Positions 16,787 through 25,633 of a stretch of DNA of 64,000 nt are shown one piece after another. This DNA is from Sphingomonas abaci (GTDB lineage Bacteria; Pseudomonadota; Alphaproteobacteria; Sphingomonadales; Sphingomonadaceae), in the NCBI RefSeq assembly GCF_014199625.1, contig NZ_JACHNY010000005.1, forward strand, positions 188,066 to 252,065. The letters run 5' to 3'. Position numbers and translations under genes: made by a program. Numbering within the stretch: position 1 is the stretch's first letter; the number at the start of each line of letters is the position of its first letter. Under the pieces are notes generated by a model that was not told where the DNA came from, ran no database searches, and worked only from the letters and a program-made list of their open reading frames with translations.

Positions 16787-16809
16787 ATAGTTCGGCATTA
16801 TTGAACTAT
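16787..16809. promoter_or_regulatory. Candidate ArsR operator
   Basis: ATAGTTC (16787-16793) and GAACTAT (16803-16809) form a perfect inverted repeat with a 9-bp centre in the space between the divergent ArsR and dehydrogenase genes. The AT-rich location is where overlapping promoters would be expected. Confidence 0.6.
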
Positions 16810-16886
16810 CGAACCATAACCCCATCTTCCGCCTGCCGACAGCGCACGACGCCGTGACCGCGGGCGCAAATTTCTGGAGAATGCAT

Positions 16887-17621
16887 ATGTCAGTTCAAGG
16901 CAAGACAGCGCTCGTCACTGGTGGATCGCGCGGTATCGGCTCGGCGATCGCCAAGCGGCTGGCGGCGGATGGCGCGATCGTGGCGATCACCTATGCCGGC
17001 AACACGGCCGCGGCCGATGCCACCGTTGCGGCGATCGAGAGCGCGGGCGGCACCGCATTCGCCTTCCAGGCCGATGCCGCCGACCCTGCGTCGCAGCGCG
17101 CCGGCGTCGAACAGGCCGCTGCCGCGCTGGGCGGGATCGACATCCTGGTCCACAATGCCGGCGTGGCCGAATTCTCCTCGATCGCCGAGGACACCGACGA
17201 AACCTACGACCGCCAGTTCGGCGTCAATGTGAAAGGCCTGCACGTCGGCACCCGTGCGGCCCTGCCGCATCTCCGCAACGGCGGCCGCATCATCCTGATC
17301 GGCAGCATCTCGGGCGAGATGGCCTTCCCGGCGACCACGGTCTACAGCGCGACCAAGGCCGCCGTGGCGGCGCTGGCGCGCGGCTGGGCCAAGGACCTCG
17401 CGTTCCGCAACATCCTGGTCAACACCGTGCAGCCCGGACCGATCGACACCGACATGAACCCCGCCGACAGCGACTTCGCCGGGCAGGTGCTGCAAGCGAT
17501 CCCGCTCGGCCGCTATGGCAAGGTCGAGGAGATCGCGGGAGCGGTGGCGTTCCTCGCCGGCCCGGATGCGAGCTACATCACCGGCACCACGCTCAACATC
17601 GATGGCGGCGCGACGGCCTGA
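16887..17621 (+). CDS. Short-chain dehydrogenase/reductase (FabG-like)
   Basis: A 244-residue SDR. The ATG at 16887 is chosen over 16881 because GGAG is 7 bp upstream of it. Cofactor motif TGGSRGIGSAIA, the NAG strand (HNAGVAE), the catalytic serine in IGSISGE, Y and K in VYSATKAAVAAL, and the C-terminal ITGTTLNIDGG are all present. The arginine in the glycine motif suggests NADP preference. The substrate is unknown. Regulation by the divergent ArsR protein is likely. Confidence 0.88.
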   Translation: MSVQGKTALVTGGSRGIGSAIAKRLAADGAIVAITYAGNTAAADATVAAIESAGGTAFAFQADAADPASQRAGVEQAAAALGGIDILVHNAGVAEFSSIAEDTDETYDRQFGVNVKGLHVGTRAALPHLRNGGRIILIGSISGEMAFPATTVYSATKAAVAALARGWAKDLAFRNILVNTVQPGPIDTDMNPADSDFAGQVLQAIPLGRYGKVEEIAGAVAFLAGPDASYITGTTLNIDGGATA

Positions 17622-17667
17622 GCATCGCGAGGGCGTGCCGGCCGCACCAGCCGGCACGCCGACGCCG

Positions 17668-18393
17668 TCACATGTCCGCCGCGGTCGGGCGGACGATCAC
17701 CTCGTTGATGTCGACGCCCTCGGGCTGCTCCAACGCATAGCGGACCGCCCGCGCGATCGCATCCGGGGTCAGCGCCTTCTTCCGCCACCCCGTCAACGCC
17801 GTGGCCACCGCCGGATCGGTGATGTCGTGGCCCAGTTCGGTGGCGACGACGCCGGGCGAGACCAAGGTCGCGCGCAGGTCGTCATGCTCCTGCCGCAGCC
17901 CCTCGGTAATGGCCCACACCGCATGCTTGGTGGCGCAATAAACGGCGGCGGTCGGCATCACCATGTGCGCGGCGACCGAGGCGACGTTGACGACATGGCC
18001 GCGCTTCTGCGCCACGAAGCGGGGCAACACGGCGGCGATGCCGTTGAGGACGCCGTGGATGTTGACGTCGACCATCCGCTTCCACTCGTCCCGCTTCAGC
18101 GCGGCGAGCGGCGACAGCGGCATCACCCCGGCATTGTTGACCAGCACGTCGACCCGCCCGAACCGCGCTTCGGCGGCCTCCACGAACGCGTCAAAGTCGG
18201 CGCCGTCCGTCACGTCGAGCGTGCGCCATGCCACCGTGTCGCCCAGTTCCTCGGCCAGTGCCTGCAACCGTTCCGCGCGACGTGCGCCGATGAACAGCCG
18301 TGCGCCGGCCGCCGCCAGTTCACGCGCCGTCGCCTCGCCGATCCCGCTCGAAGCGCCGGTGATGAGGACGATCTTGTCCATGCTGCCTGTCAT
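17668..18393 (-). CDS. Short-chain dehydrogenase/reductase
   Basis: A 241-residue SDR starting at ATG 18393, with AAGGA 9 bp upstream. It has TGASSGIGEATAREL for the cofactor, NNAGVMPLSPL, catalytic Y and K in VYCATKHAV, and SPGVVATELG. It belongs to the classical oxidoreductase group related to YdfG-like enzymes. The substrate is unknown. It is divergent from an AraC-family regulator that probably controls it. Confidence 0.88.
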   Translation of the reverse strand: MTGSMDKIVLITGASSGIGEATARELAAAGARLFIGARRAERLQALAEELGDTVAWRTLDVTDGADFDAFVEAAEARFGRVDVLVNNAGVMPLSPLAALKRDEWKRMVDVNIHGVLNGIAAVLPRFVAQKRGHVVNVASVAAHMVMPTAAVYCATKHAVWAITEGLRQEHDDLRATLVSPGVVATELGHDITDPAVATALTGWRKKALTPDAIARAVRYALEQPEGVDINEVIVRPTAADM

Positions 18394-18535
18394 GATGCGT
18401 TCCTTGCCTTGGCTTGAATTGACCGGCGGCAACATGGCGCCCCGGGGCCCGTGGGCGGTAGAGCGATCGTCCGAACACTTTGCACGATCCTCCAGAACTG
18501 GCTCGGCTCGCTTGCGCAGGCCGACGGGCTGATGG

Positions 18536-19444
18536 ATGACGACGGGCATGGACCGGATCACCGAACTTGCTGCCGTCATCGATCGTCATGTCGTCGGATC
18601 AGGGGTTTGCACGACCGCGATGCCACATGTGTCGCTGATCCGGGCCGATCAACCAAGCACTCCGACGCCCGCCGTCTACGAGGCATCGCTTTGCCTGATC
18701 GCGCAAGGGTCCAAGCGAGTGTCGATCGGCGACCACAGCGTCGTCTATGATCCGGCCCATTACCTGCTCGTGTCGGTCGACCTGCCGCTCGTCGGCCATG
18801 TCACGGATGCCAGCCCCGATCGGCCCTATCTCTGCTGCAAGATCGACCTCGACCCGGCGGTGCTCGCCGACCTGATGGTGGACGAAGGTGGCGGGGTGCC
18901 GCGCACCGACCTGCCGGTCCTGGGCGTCTATCCCAGCGATCCTGCCCTGATCGACGCGGCATGTCGGCTGGTCGGACTACTCGACCGGCCGGAGACGATC
19001 CGGGTCCTGGCGCCGCTGATCGAGCGCGAAATCCTGTACCGGTTGCTCAGCGGGCCGCATGGGCCGATGCTCCGCCATGTCGCGACCGCCGGCAGCCACC
19101 TCAACCAGGTCAGCCGCGCCATCGCGGCGATCCGCCGTCGGTTCGACGCACCGATCCGCATCGACGAGGTCGCCGCCGAGGCGGGCATGAGCCCCTCCTC
19201 GCTCCATGCGCATTTCAAGGCGATCACCCGCATGACGCCGCTGGAATATCAGAAGCAACTGCGGTTGCAGGAGGCGCGTCGGCTGATGCTGGCGGGTGGG
19301 GCCACCGCGGGCACCGCTGGCTTCGCGGTGGGCTATGAAAGCCCGTCGCAGTTCAGCCGCGAGTATCGCCGCCTGTTCGGCGCGCCGCCACGCCAGGATA
19401 TCGAACGCCTTCACGCCGCCCCGGCTGCCGGCATGGCGCTGTAG
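18536..19444 (+). CDS. AraC-family transcriptional regulator
   Basis: A 302-residue regulator. The N-terminal cupin-like AraC_N domain includes YEASLCLIAQGSKRVSIGD and YDPAHYLLVSVDLP. The C-terminal double HTH contains IRIDEVAAEAGMSPSSLHAH and ends in GYESPSQFSREYRRLFG. This arrangement is typical of regulators of adjacent alcohol or aldehyde oxidoreductases. The start may be ATG 18536 or the in-frame ATG 18548. It is divergent from the SDR at its left. Confidence 0.9.
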   Translation: MTTGMDRITELAAVIDRHVVGSGVCTTAMPHVSLIRADQPSTPTPAVYEASLCLIAQGSKRVSIGDHSVVYDPAHYLLVSVDLPLVGHVTDASPDRPYLCCKIDLDPAVLADLMVDEGGGVPRTDLPVLGVYPSDPALIDAACRLVGLLDRPETIRVLAPLIEREILYRLLSGPHGPMLRHVATAGSHLNQVSRAIAAIRRRFDAPIRIDEVAAEAGMSPSSLHAHFKAITRMTPLEYQKQLRLQEARRLMLAGGATAGTAGFAVGYESPSQFSREYRRLFGAPPRQDIERLHAAPAAGMAL

Positions 19445-19819
19445 CAGAGGCCATGCCGGGTGCGGTGGCGCGCCGCCATCGGCTATGTGAGTGACGGTCC
19501 CTAGGAGCCACGACCATAAACGACCGGAAGATCAGCGCCACCGGCCCTGCCCCTTCCGGCCGACACGGTGTCCATGTCGAGCGTCCCTACCTTTGACCGC
19601 CCCGCCGCCGCCACGCCTGACGGCCGGCGGCTCTTTGAGGACCTGATTTTGGCGGGGGCGTTCCTCCTGGTCAGCCACGACGCACGCTTCCTGGGCGCGA
19701 TCGGCATCCAGCGTACCGGGCGGGTCGCCGGCATCGATGACGCTGCCATGCCGCGCCGGCTCGCTCGGACCGGGGAGATGCGGCATCCGATGTGCTGGCG
19801 AAGGGCCGCCGGCGGCGGA
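19445..19819. other. Intergenic stretch, no gene recognised
   Basis: About 375 bp between the AraC gene and the convergent FUSC gene. Open frames exist on both strands, including one on the plus strand from about 19574, but that frame runs on as antisense of the FUSC gene and has no recognisable domain. No RNA gene or strong hairpin with a T run was seen. Confidence 0.4.
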
Positions 19820-20824
19820 TCACCCCTGAATGCCGTGATCCTGCTCCCGGACCTGTCGCCGTGGCGCGATTGCGGCGCCGCCGAGCGCGACAAGGCCGCC
19901 GATCAGCGTGGCGGTCAGCCGGTCCCCATCGACGCCCAGCAGATCGCTGCCCGCCACGGCGATCATCAGCACGACCGTCGCGGTGATGGCGGTCGCTAGC
20001 ACCGCGTAGCGCGCCTGCTGGAGGCCGAAGGCGCAAGTCGCGAACACGGTCGCGGCGATCACCCGCAGCATCGGTGACCCGGTTGCGAGGATGATCCCGG
20101 TCGCGATCACAATGCCCAGGATGGTTCCCCCGATCCGTTCGACGCCGCGCAGCGCGGTATCGCGCAGACCCGGCTTCAGCACGATCATCGCTGTCATCGG
20201 CGCCCAATATTGATGGACGAGATGGGCGGCGCGGCTCGCCAGCAAGGCCGCGCCGATGCAGATCGCCGCGCGCAAGGCGTGGAGCGCCATGTCCTTGGCC
20301 CGGACGTCGTCCTCGGGCGGGGACACGGTCGCGGGCGCGTCGATCCGGCGCTTCATCAGCCAGACCGTACCGATCTGGACGCCGGTGCCCAAAGTGACCA
20401 GGGCAGCGCGGTGCAATCCGTCAGCCAGACCGCCGGGGTAGTTCGCGGCGAGCAGGAACGCGATGATCACCTGCAACCACACCCACCACAGCGCGGTGTC
20501 CCAGCGGATGAGCGCTCCGCATAACCCGCCCATGATCATCGTCACCATCAGTTCGAGCAACGGGTCCCGTCCGGCCAGCGTGCCCAGGATGCTGACGACC
20601 ATCATCCCGACGCCCGTCAGCAGCATCGCATCCAGATGGCGGTGCCGCACCCGCTTGGTCGCGCCGAAACCGACCGCGAACGCCGCACCGGCCGCGATCG
20701 AGGCGGCGACATGCGCCCCACCCAGCACCCCAGCCAACAGCAGCATGAAGAGGGCCGGCATCGCGACGACGGCCCCCCGCCAGTCGAAGCGGAACGCCTG
20801 TCGCAACGCGTCGCGTGTCTCCAT
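19820..20824 (-). CDS. FUSC-family inner membrane protein
   Basis: A 334-residue polytopic membrane protein with several hydrophobic segments (AVVAMPALFMLLLAGVLGG, LQVIIAFLLAANYPGG). The C-terminal half, YWAPMTAMIVLKPGLRDTALRG followed by GGTILGIVIATGI, is diagnostic of the FUSC superfamily that includes aromatic-acid efflux proteins (AaeB-like). It is shorter than AaeB. It lies 150 bp downstream of the RND operon on the same strand, so it may be part of the same export function or independent. Confidence 0.8.
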   Translation of the reverse strand: METRDALRQAFRFDWRGAVVAMPALFMLLLAGVLGGAHVAASIAAGAAFAVGFGATKRVRHRHLDAMLLTGVGMMVVSILGTLAGRDPLLELMVTMIMGGLCGALIRWDTALWWVWLQVIIAFLLAANYPGGLADGLHRAALVTLGTGVQIGTVWLMKRRIDAPATVSPPEDDVRAKDMALHALRAAICIGAALLASRAAHLVHQYWAPMTAMIVLKPGLRDTALRGVERIGGTILGIVIATGIILATGSPMLRVIAATVFATCAFGLQQARYAVLATAITATVVLMIAVAGSDLLGVDGDRLTATLIGGLVALGGAAIAPRRQVREQDHGIQG

Positions 20825-20974
20825 CCGAATGGCAGCGGCCTCCTTCCTCCGCTTTTGTGACCAGATCCGGCATCACCTACACATAGGATACGCAAACCCA
20901 ATGATGTATTTATAGAATGAACGTGATCCCATACTGCGATCGCGCTGCCTCCTTGCCCGGCCCTGCGCGGGTGG

Positions 20975-22372
20975 TCAGGCGTTCCAGCTTCCGCCCAGTG
21001 CGCGGAACAGGTCGATCTGCTGACGCGCGATCTGCGCATCGGCCAGCGCCAGGGCGGCTTGCGTGTCGGCGAAGGTCCGCTCGGCATCCAGTTGCGCCAG
21101 GCTGTCGATCTGTCCCTCCCGCTGCTGGGCCCGGGTGATGCGCGCCGCGACCGCCGCCTGGTCGCGCGCCGCCTGGAGCGCGGCGCGGCGCTCCAGCGCC
21201 CGGGCATAGTTGGACAGCGCGGTTTCGGTCTCCTCCACCGCGGTCAGGACGGTGCCGTCGAAGGTCGCCAGCGCGGCCCGGCTATCGGCTTCCGCCCCGG
21301 CGATCCGGGCCCGCGCGCGGGTCGGGTTGACGCTCCAATTGAGGAGCGGCCCCAGCACCCAGTTGAGCGGCCCCGCGCCGAACAGGTCGCCCACCCCCGT
21401 GCCCGTCGACCCGATCGAGCCGCCCAGGCTGATGCGCGGATAGAGATCGGCCGTCGCCACGCCGATCCGCGCGGTGGCGGCGGCGAGACGGCGTTCCGCG
21501 GCGCGCACATCGGGACGGCGCGCCAGCAGCGTGAAGCCGTCTCCGACCGGGATCGGCTGGTCGAGCCGCAAGGTGGTGGTCCGCCCGGCGGCGATCGGTG
21601 GCAGGTCCGCTGGCAGCCGTCCGGTGAGCGTCGCCAGCCGGAACAGCGCCGCCTGGCGCTCGGCCGCAAGCGCCGGCACGTCTGCCTGGCGCTGGTTGCG
21701 CAACGCCGCGATCCGGGCGGTGTCGAGCCCGGTGGTCAGGCCGGCGCGGGCCCGTCCTTGCGTGACCCGCAGCGAACGATCGATGAGCGCGACGATCCGC
21801 TCGGCGACCGCCAGCCGCTCGGCGGCCGACGCGGCATCGGCATAGGCGCGGGTCGTGTCGGCGACTACCGCGACGCGCACCGCATCGGCATCGGCCTGCG
21901 CCGCGCCGACCTCGCCGCGCGCCGCCTCGATATTGCGCGACACGCGGCCGAACAGGTCGACCTCATAGGCGACGTCCAGGCCGGTATCGATCGTCCAGTC
22001 CTGCTGCCGGACGCCGGGCGGGCGCTGGATCGCGGAGTAGCGGCCATAAGTGGCGCTGGCGCCGGCGGTCGCCTGAGGCTGCCGATCGCCGCGCACCTCG
22101 CGCAGGGAGGCCCGCGCTCGGGCCAGCCGCGCGACCGCGACCCGGATGTCGGTATTGGCGGCCAGCGCATCGGCGATCAGCCCGTCGAGCACCGGATCGC
22201 GGTACAGCTGCCACCAGCGGTCATTGTCCGTGGCGGCCGTGCTGGTCGCCGGACTGGCGGTCAGGAACGGGCTGTCCTTCGCCAGCAGCGGCGCCGGGGG
22301 CCGGTAATCAGGCCCGACGGCGCAAGCCGCAAGGGAGAGCGCCGAGGCGGACGCCAGGATGATGCGGATCAT
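20975..22372 (-). CDS. RND efflux outer-membrane lipoprotein factor (NodT/OprM family)
   Basis: A 465-residue TolC-type outer-membrane channel with a lipoprotein signal (SLAAC lipobox near residue 16), followed by VGPDYRPP, the usual start of the family. The ATG at 22372 has AGGAG 7 bp upstream; an ATG at 22387 overlaps the pump's stop codon. Two repeats of the OEP domain are present (DLFGRVSRNIEAARGEVGA in the first, long helices in the second). It completes the tripartite pump with the two genes upstream. Confidence 0.92.
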   Translation of the reverse strand: MIRIILASASALSLAACAVGPDYRPPAPLLAKDSPFLTASPATSTAATDNDRWWQLYRDPVLDGLIADALAANTDIRVAVARLARARASLREVRGDRQPQATAGASATYGRYSAIQRPPGVRQQDWTIDTGLDVAYEVDLFGRVSRNIEAARGEVGAAQADADAVRVAVVADTTRAYADAASAAERLAVAERIVALIDRSLRVTQGRARAGLTTGLDTARIAALRNQRQADVPALAAERQAALFRLATLTGRLPADLPPIAAGRTTTLRLDQPIPVGDGFTLLARRPDVRAAERRLAAATARIGVATADLYPRISLGGSIGSTGTGVGDLFGAGPLNWVLGPLLNWSVNPTRARARIAGAEADSRAALATFDGTVLTAVEETETALSNYARALERRAALQAARDQAAVAARITRAQQREGQIDSLAQLDAERTFADTQAALALADAQIARQQIDLFRALGGSWNA

Positions 22373-22383
22373 GGAGAGTCTCC

Positions 22384-25300
22384 TCATTCGGCCGGCTGCA
22401 GCTGGACGGCGGGCGCGGCGGGGCGGCGGCGCAGCCGGTCGCTCAGCGCGCGGCAGACGACGTAGAAGGTGGGGGTGAAGATCAGGCCGAAACCGGTGAC
22501 GCCGAGCATCCCGAAGAACACCGCGGTGCCGAGCGCCTGGCGCAGCTCCGCCCCGGCCCCGCTTGCCACGAGCAGCGGCACCGCGCCCAGTACGAAGGCG
22601 AAGCTGGTCATCAGGATCGGCCGCAGCCGGTCGCCCGCGGCGCGCACCGCCGCCTCGACCGGCGACAGGCCGTCCTGCAACTCCGCCTGGCGCGCGAACT
22701 CGACGACGAGGATCGCGTTCTTGGCGGCGAGGGCGATCAGCACGACCAGGCCGATCTGGGTCAGCACGTTGTTGTCCATGCCGCGCAGGTTGACGCCGAT
22801 CATCGCCGCCAACAGGCACATTGGCACGATCATGATGATCGACAGCGGCAGCACCAGGCTTTCATATTGCGCCGCCAGCACCAGGAAGACGAAGACGACC
22901 GCGAGCGCGAAGATGACCGCCGCCGTGTTCCCCGCCAGCCGCTGCTGGAAGGCGATGTCGGTCCATTCCGTGCTGTAGCCGGCGGGCAGCGTCTCGGCCG
23001 CCAGCTTCTCCATCGTCACCAGCGACTGGCCGGAAGAGAAACCGGGTGCAGTATTGCCGTCCAGCTCGACCGCCGGGAACATGTTGTAGCGGACGACGCG
23101 ATACGGGCCGGTCTTGTCGCGGAAGGTCGCGACCGAGCCGATCGGCACCATCGCGCCTGCGTTCGAGCGGGTCTTGAGGTTGGCGATGTCCGCCTCGGTC
23201 GCGCGGAACGGCGCGTCCGCCTGGGCGGTGACGCGGTAGGTCCGGCCGAGCAGGTTGAAGTCGTTGACGAAGGCCGAGCCCAGATAGACGTTCAGCGCCT
23301 CGAACACCCGCTCCGGCGGCACGCCGAGCAGATCGGCCTTGGCGCGGTCGATATCGGCGAAGACGCGCGGCGTGGCGGTGTCGAAGAAGGTATAGGCGCC
23401 GGCCAGACCTTTTGCCTGATTGGCCTTGCCGATCAGCGCATAGGCCTCCTGCCCCAGCGCCTGATAGCCATGGCCGCCGCGATCCTGCACCATCATGCGG
23501 AAGCCGCCGGCCGCGCCGATGCCCTGGATGACCGGCGGCGGCACGATCATCAACCGCGCCTCGGTGATGTCGGCGGTCGCCTTTTGCGCCTCGGCCATGA
23601 TCTGGCTGACGTGGATGCCCTTGCGGTCCTTGAAGTCCTTGAGCGGGATGTAGGCGGCGGCGGCATTGGGCGCGAGCGTCTGCGACGGGCCGTCGAAGCC
23701 GGCGAGCATCACCGCGCCCTTCACCCCCGCCAGCGGCAGGATGCGCGCGGCGACCTTGCGCATCACCGCATCGGTGCGCTCCACCGACGAGCCCGGCGGC
23801 AGCTGGATGACGGTCAGGAAATAACCCTGGTCCTGCTGGGGGATGAACCCGGTCGGCGTCGTCCACAGCATCCCTATGGTCGCCGCGATCAGCCCGGCAT
23901 AGGTCACCATCACCCGCTTCGGGCGGGTGACGAGCGTCCGGGTCAGGCGGCTGTATCGCTCGCTCATCGCCTCGAAGGCGCGATTGAACGCATCGCCGGC
24001 GGCCCGCACCCGCCGCATCACCAGGCCCTGGCTGCCGTGATCCTCGGCATGATCCTTCAGCAGGATCGCGGCAAGCGCCGGCGACAGGGTCAGCGAGACG
24101 ATCAGCGAGATGATCGTGGCCGTGGAGATGGTCGCGGCGAACTGCTGGTAGAAGGCGCCGGAGATGCCGTTCATGAACAGGGTCGGGATGAACACCGCGC
24201 ACAGCACCGCGACGATCGCGACCAGCGCGCCGGCCACCTCGTCCATCGAGGTGAAGGCGGCCTGGAGCGGCGTCATGCCCTGGGCCAGGTTCCGCTCGAC
24301 ATTCTCGACCACGACGATCGCGTCGTCGACGACGATGCCGATCGCCAGCACCAGCCCGAACAAGGACAGGTTGTTGAGCGAATAGCCGACCAGCAGCAGC
24401 ACCGCGAAGGTGCCGATCAGCGACACGGGGATGGCGACGACCGGGATGATCGCGGCGCGCCAGCGCTGGAGGAAGACGATGATGACCAGGACGACCAGGA
24501 CGATGGCCTCCAGCAGCGTATGCATCACCTCGTCGATCGACTGGGCGATGAACTCGGTCGGGTTGTAGATGACGCGGTAGGCCAGCCCCTTGGGGAAGGT
24601 CTGCTGCACCCGGTCCATCTCGGCGGTGATCGCCTTGGCGGCGGCGAGCGCGTTGGAGCCCGGGCGCTGGAACACGCCGAGCAGCACCGTCGGCTCGCCG
24701 GACAGATAGGTGTTGGTGGAATAGTCGGCGGCGCCCAACTCGACCCGGCCGACATCGCGTACCCGAACCTGGCGGCCGTCGGCATCGGTGCGGATGACGA
24801 TATCGGCGAATTGCTGCGGCTCGGTCAGCCGGCCCTGCGTCTCGACGTTGAGCTGGAAGGCATTGCCCTGATTGTAGGGCGGCTGGCCCAGCGTGCCGGC
24901 GGCGACCTGCACGTTCTGCGCGCGCAGCGCCCCGACGATGTCGCCGGCGGTCAGGCCGAGCGCGGCGGCGCGGCCGGGATCGATCCACACCCGCATCGCA
25001 TAATCGCGGGCGCCGAAGAGCTGGACGTCGCCCACGCCCTCGATCCGCGCCAGCCGATCCTTCACCTGGGTCAGTGCATAGTTGGACAGATACTGGGTGT
25101 CGAGCGAACGATCGGGCGAGACCAGGTTCACGACCATCAGGAAGTCGGGCGAGGTCTTCTTGGTGACGATGCCCAGCCGCTGCACCTCCTGGGGCAGGCG
25201 CGGGGTGGCGATGGCCACGCGGTTCTGGACCAGCACCTGCGCGGCGTCGAGGTCGGTGCCCGGCTTGAAGGTGACGGTGATCGTCGCGCGGCCGTCGCCG

Positions 25301-25554
25301 GTCGATTGCGACGACTGGTAGATCATGCCGTCGACGCCGTTGATCTCCTGCTCGATCGGCGCGGCGACGGTCTCCGCCACCGTCTCGGCCGAGGCGCCGG
25401 GATAGGTCGCGGCGACGGTCACGGTCGGCGGCACGATGTTCGGATATTGCGAAACGGGCAGCCCCAGATAGGCGAGCGCCCCGACGATCGTGATGACGAC
25501 CGCGATGACCGCGGCGAAGATCGGCCGCGTGATGAAGAAGCGCGACAGGCGCAT
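22384..25554 (-). CDS. RND multidrug efflux pump, inner-membrane subunit (HAE1 family)
   Basis: A 1056-residue AcrB/MexB-type proton-driven exporter, full length for the family. The ATG at 25554 (MRLSRFFITRPIFAAVIAV) is the canonical N-terminus. Proton-relay region GIVVDDAIVVVENVERN, porter-domain segments, and the second transmembrane block ending near MIVPMCLLAAMIGVNLRGMD are intact. It exports hydrophobic compounds across the envelope with the MFP and outer-membrane proteins of the same operon. The substrate is unknown. Confidence 0.94.
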   Translation of the reverse strand: MRLSRFFITRPIFAAVIAVVITIVGALAYLGLPVSQYPNIVPPTVTVAATYPGASAETVAETVAAPIEQEINGVDGMIYQSSQSTGDGRATITVTFKPGTDLDAAQVLVQNRVAIATPRLPQEVQRLGIVTKKTSPDFLMVVNLVSPDRSLDTQYLSNYALTQVKDRLARIEGVGDVQLFGARDYAMRVWIDPGRAAALGLTAGDIVGALRAQNVQVAAGTLGQPPYNQGNAFQLNVETQGRLTEPQQFADIVIRTDADGRQVRVRDVGRVELGAADYSTNTYLSGEPTVLLGVFQRPGSNALAAAKAITAEMDRVQQTFPKGLAYRVIYNPTEFIAQSIDEVMHTLLEAIVLVVLVIIVFLQRWRAAIIPVVAIPVSLIGTFAVLLLVGYSLNNLSLFGLVLAIGIVVDDAIVVVENVERNLAQGMTPLQAAFTSMDEVAGALVAIVAVLCAVFIPTLFMNGISGAFYQQFAATISTATIISLIVSLTLSPALAAILLKDHAEDHGSQGLVMRRVRAAGDAFNRAFEAMSERYSRLTRTLVTRPKRVMVTYAGLIAATIGMLWTTPTGFIPQQDQGYFLTVIQLPPGSSVERTDAVMRKVAARILPLAGVKGAVMLAGFDGPSQTLAPNAAAAYIPLKDFKDRKGIHVSQIMAEAQKATADITEARLMIVPPPVIQGIGAAGGFRMMVQDRGGHGYQALGQEAYALIGKANQAKGLAGAYTFFDTATPRVFADIDRAKADLLGVPPERVFEALNVYLGSAFVNDFNLLGRTYRVTAQADAPFRATEADIANLKTRSNAGAMVPIGSVATFRDKTGPYRVVRYNMFPAVELDGNTAPGFSSGQSLVTMEKLAAETLPAGYSTEWTDIAFQQRLAGNTAAVIFALAVVFVFLVLAAQYESLVLPLSIIMIVPMCLLAAMIGVNLRGMDNNVLTQIGLVVLIALAAKNAILVVEFARQAELQDGLSPVEAAVRAAGDRLRPILMTSFAFVLGAVPLLVASGAGAELRQALGTAVFFGMLGVTGFGLIFTPTFYVVCRALSDRLRRRPAAPAVQLQPAE

Positions 25555-25633
25555 GGATAGCCTCCCCGCCCGTGCGGGCGACGATATGAGGAACACGAGA
25601 GCGTACGGGTGGCCGCCGGGCGGCGACGGCCGG

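Noticed and set aside
22867..25560. 897-codon open frame antisense to the RND pump gene
   Set aside because: Low-complexity R/G/D-rich sequence that mirrors the pump's codons; no start signal or domain.
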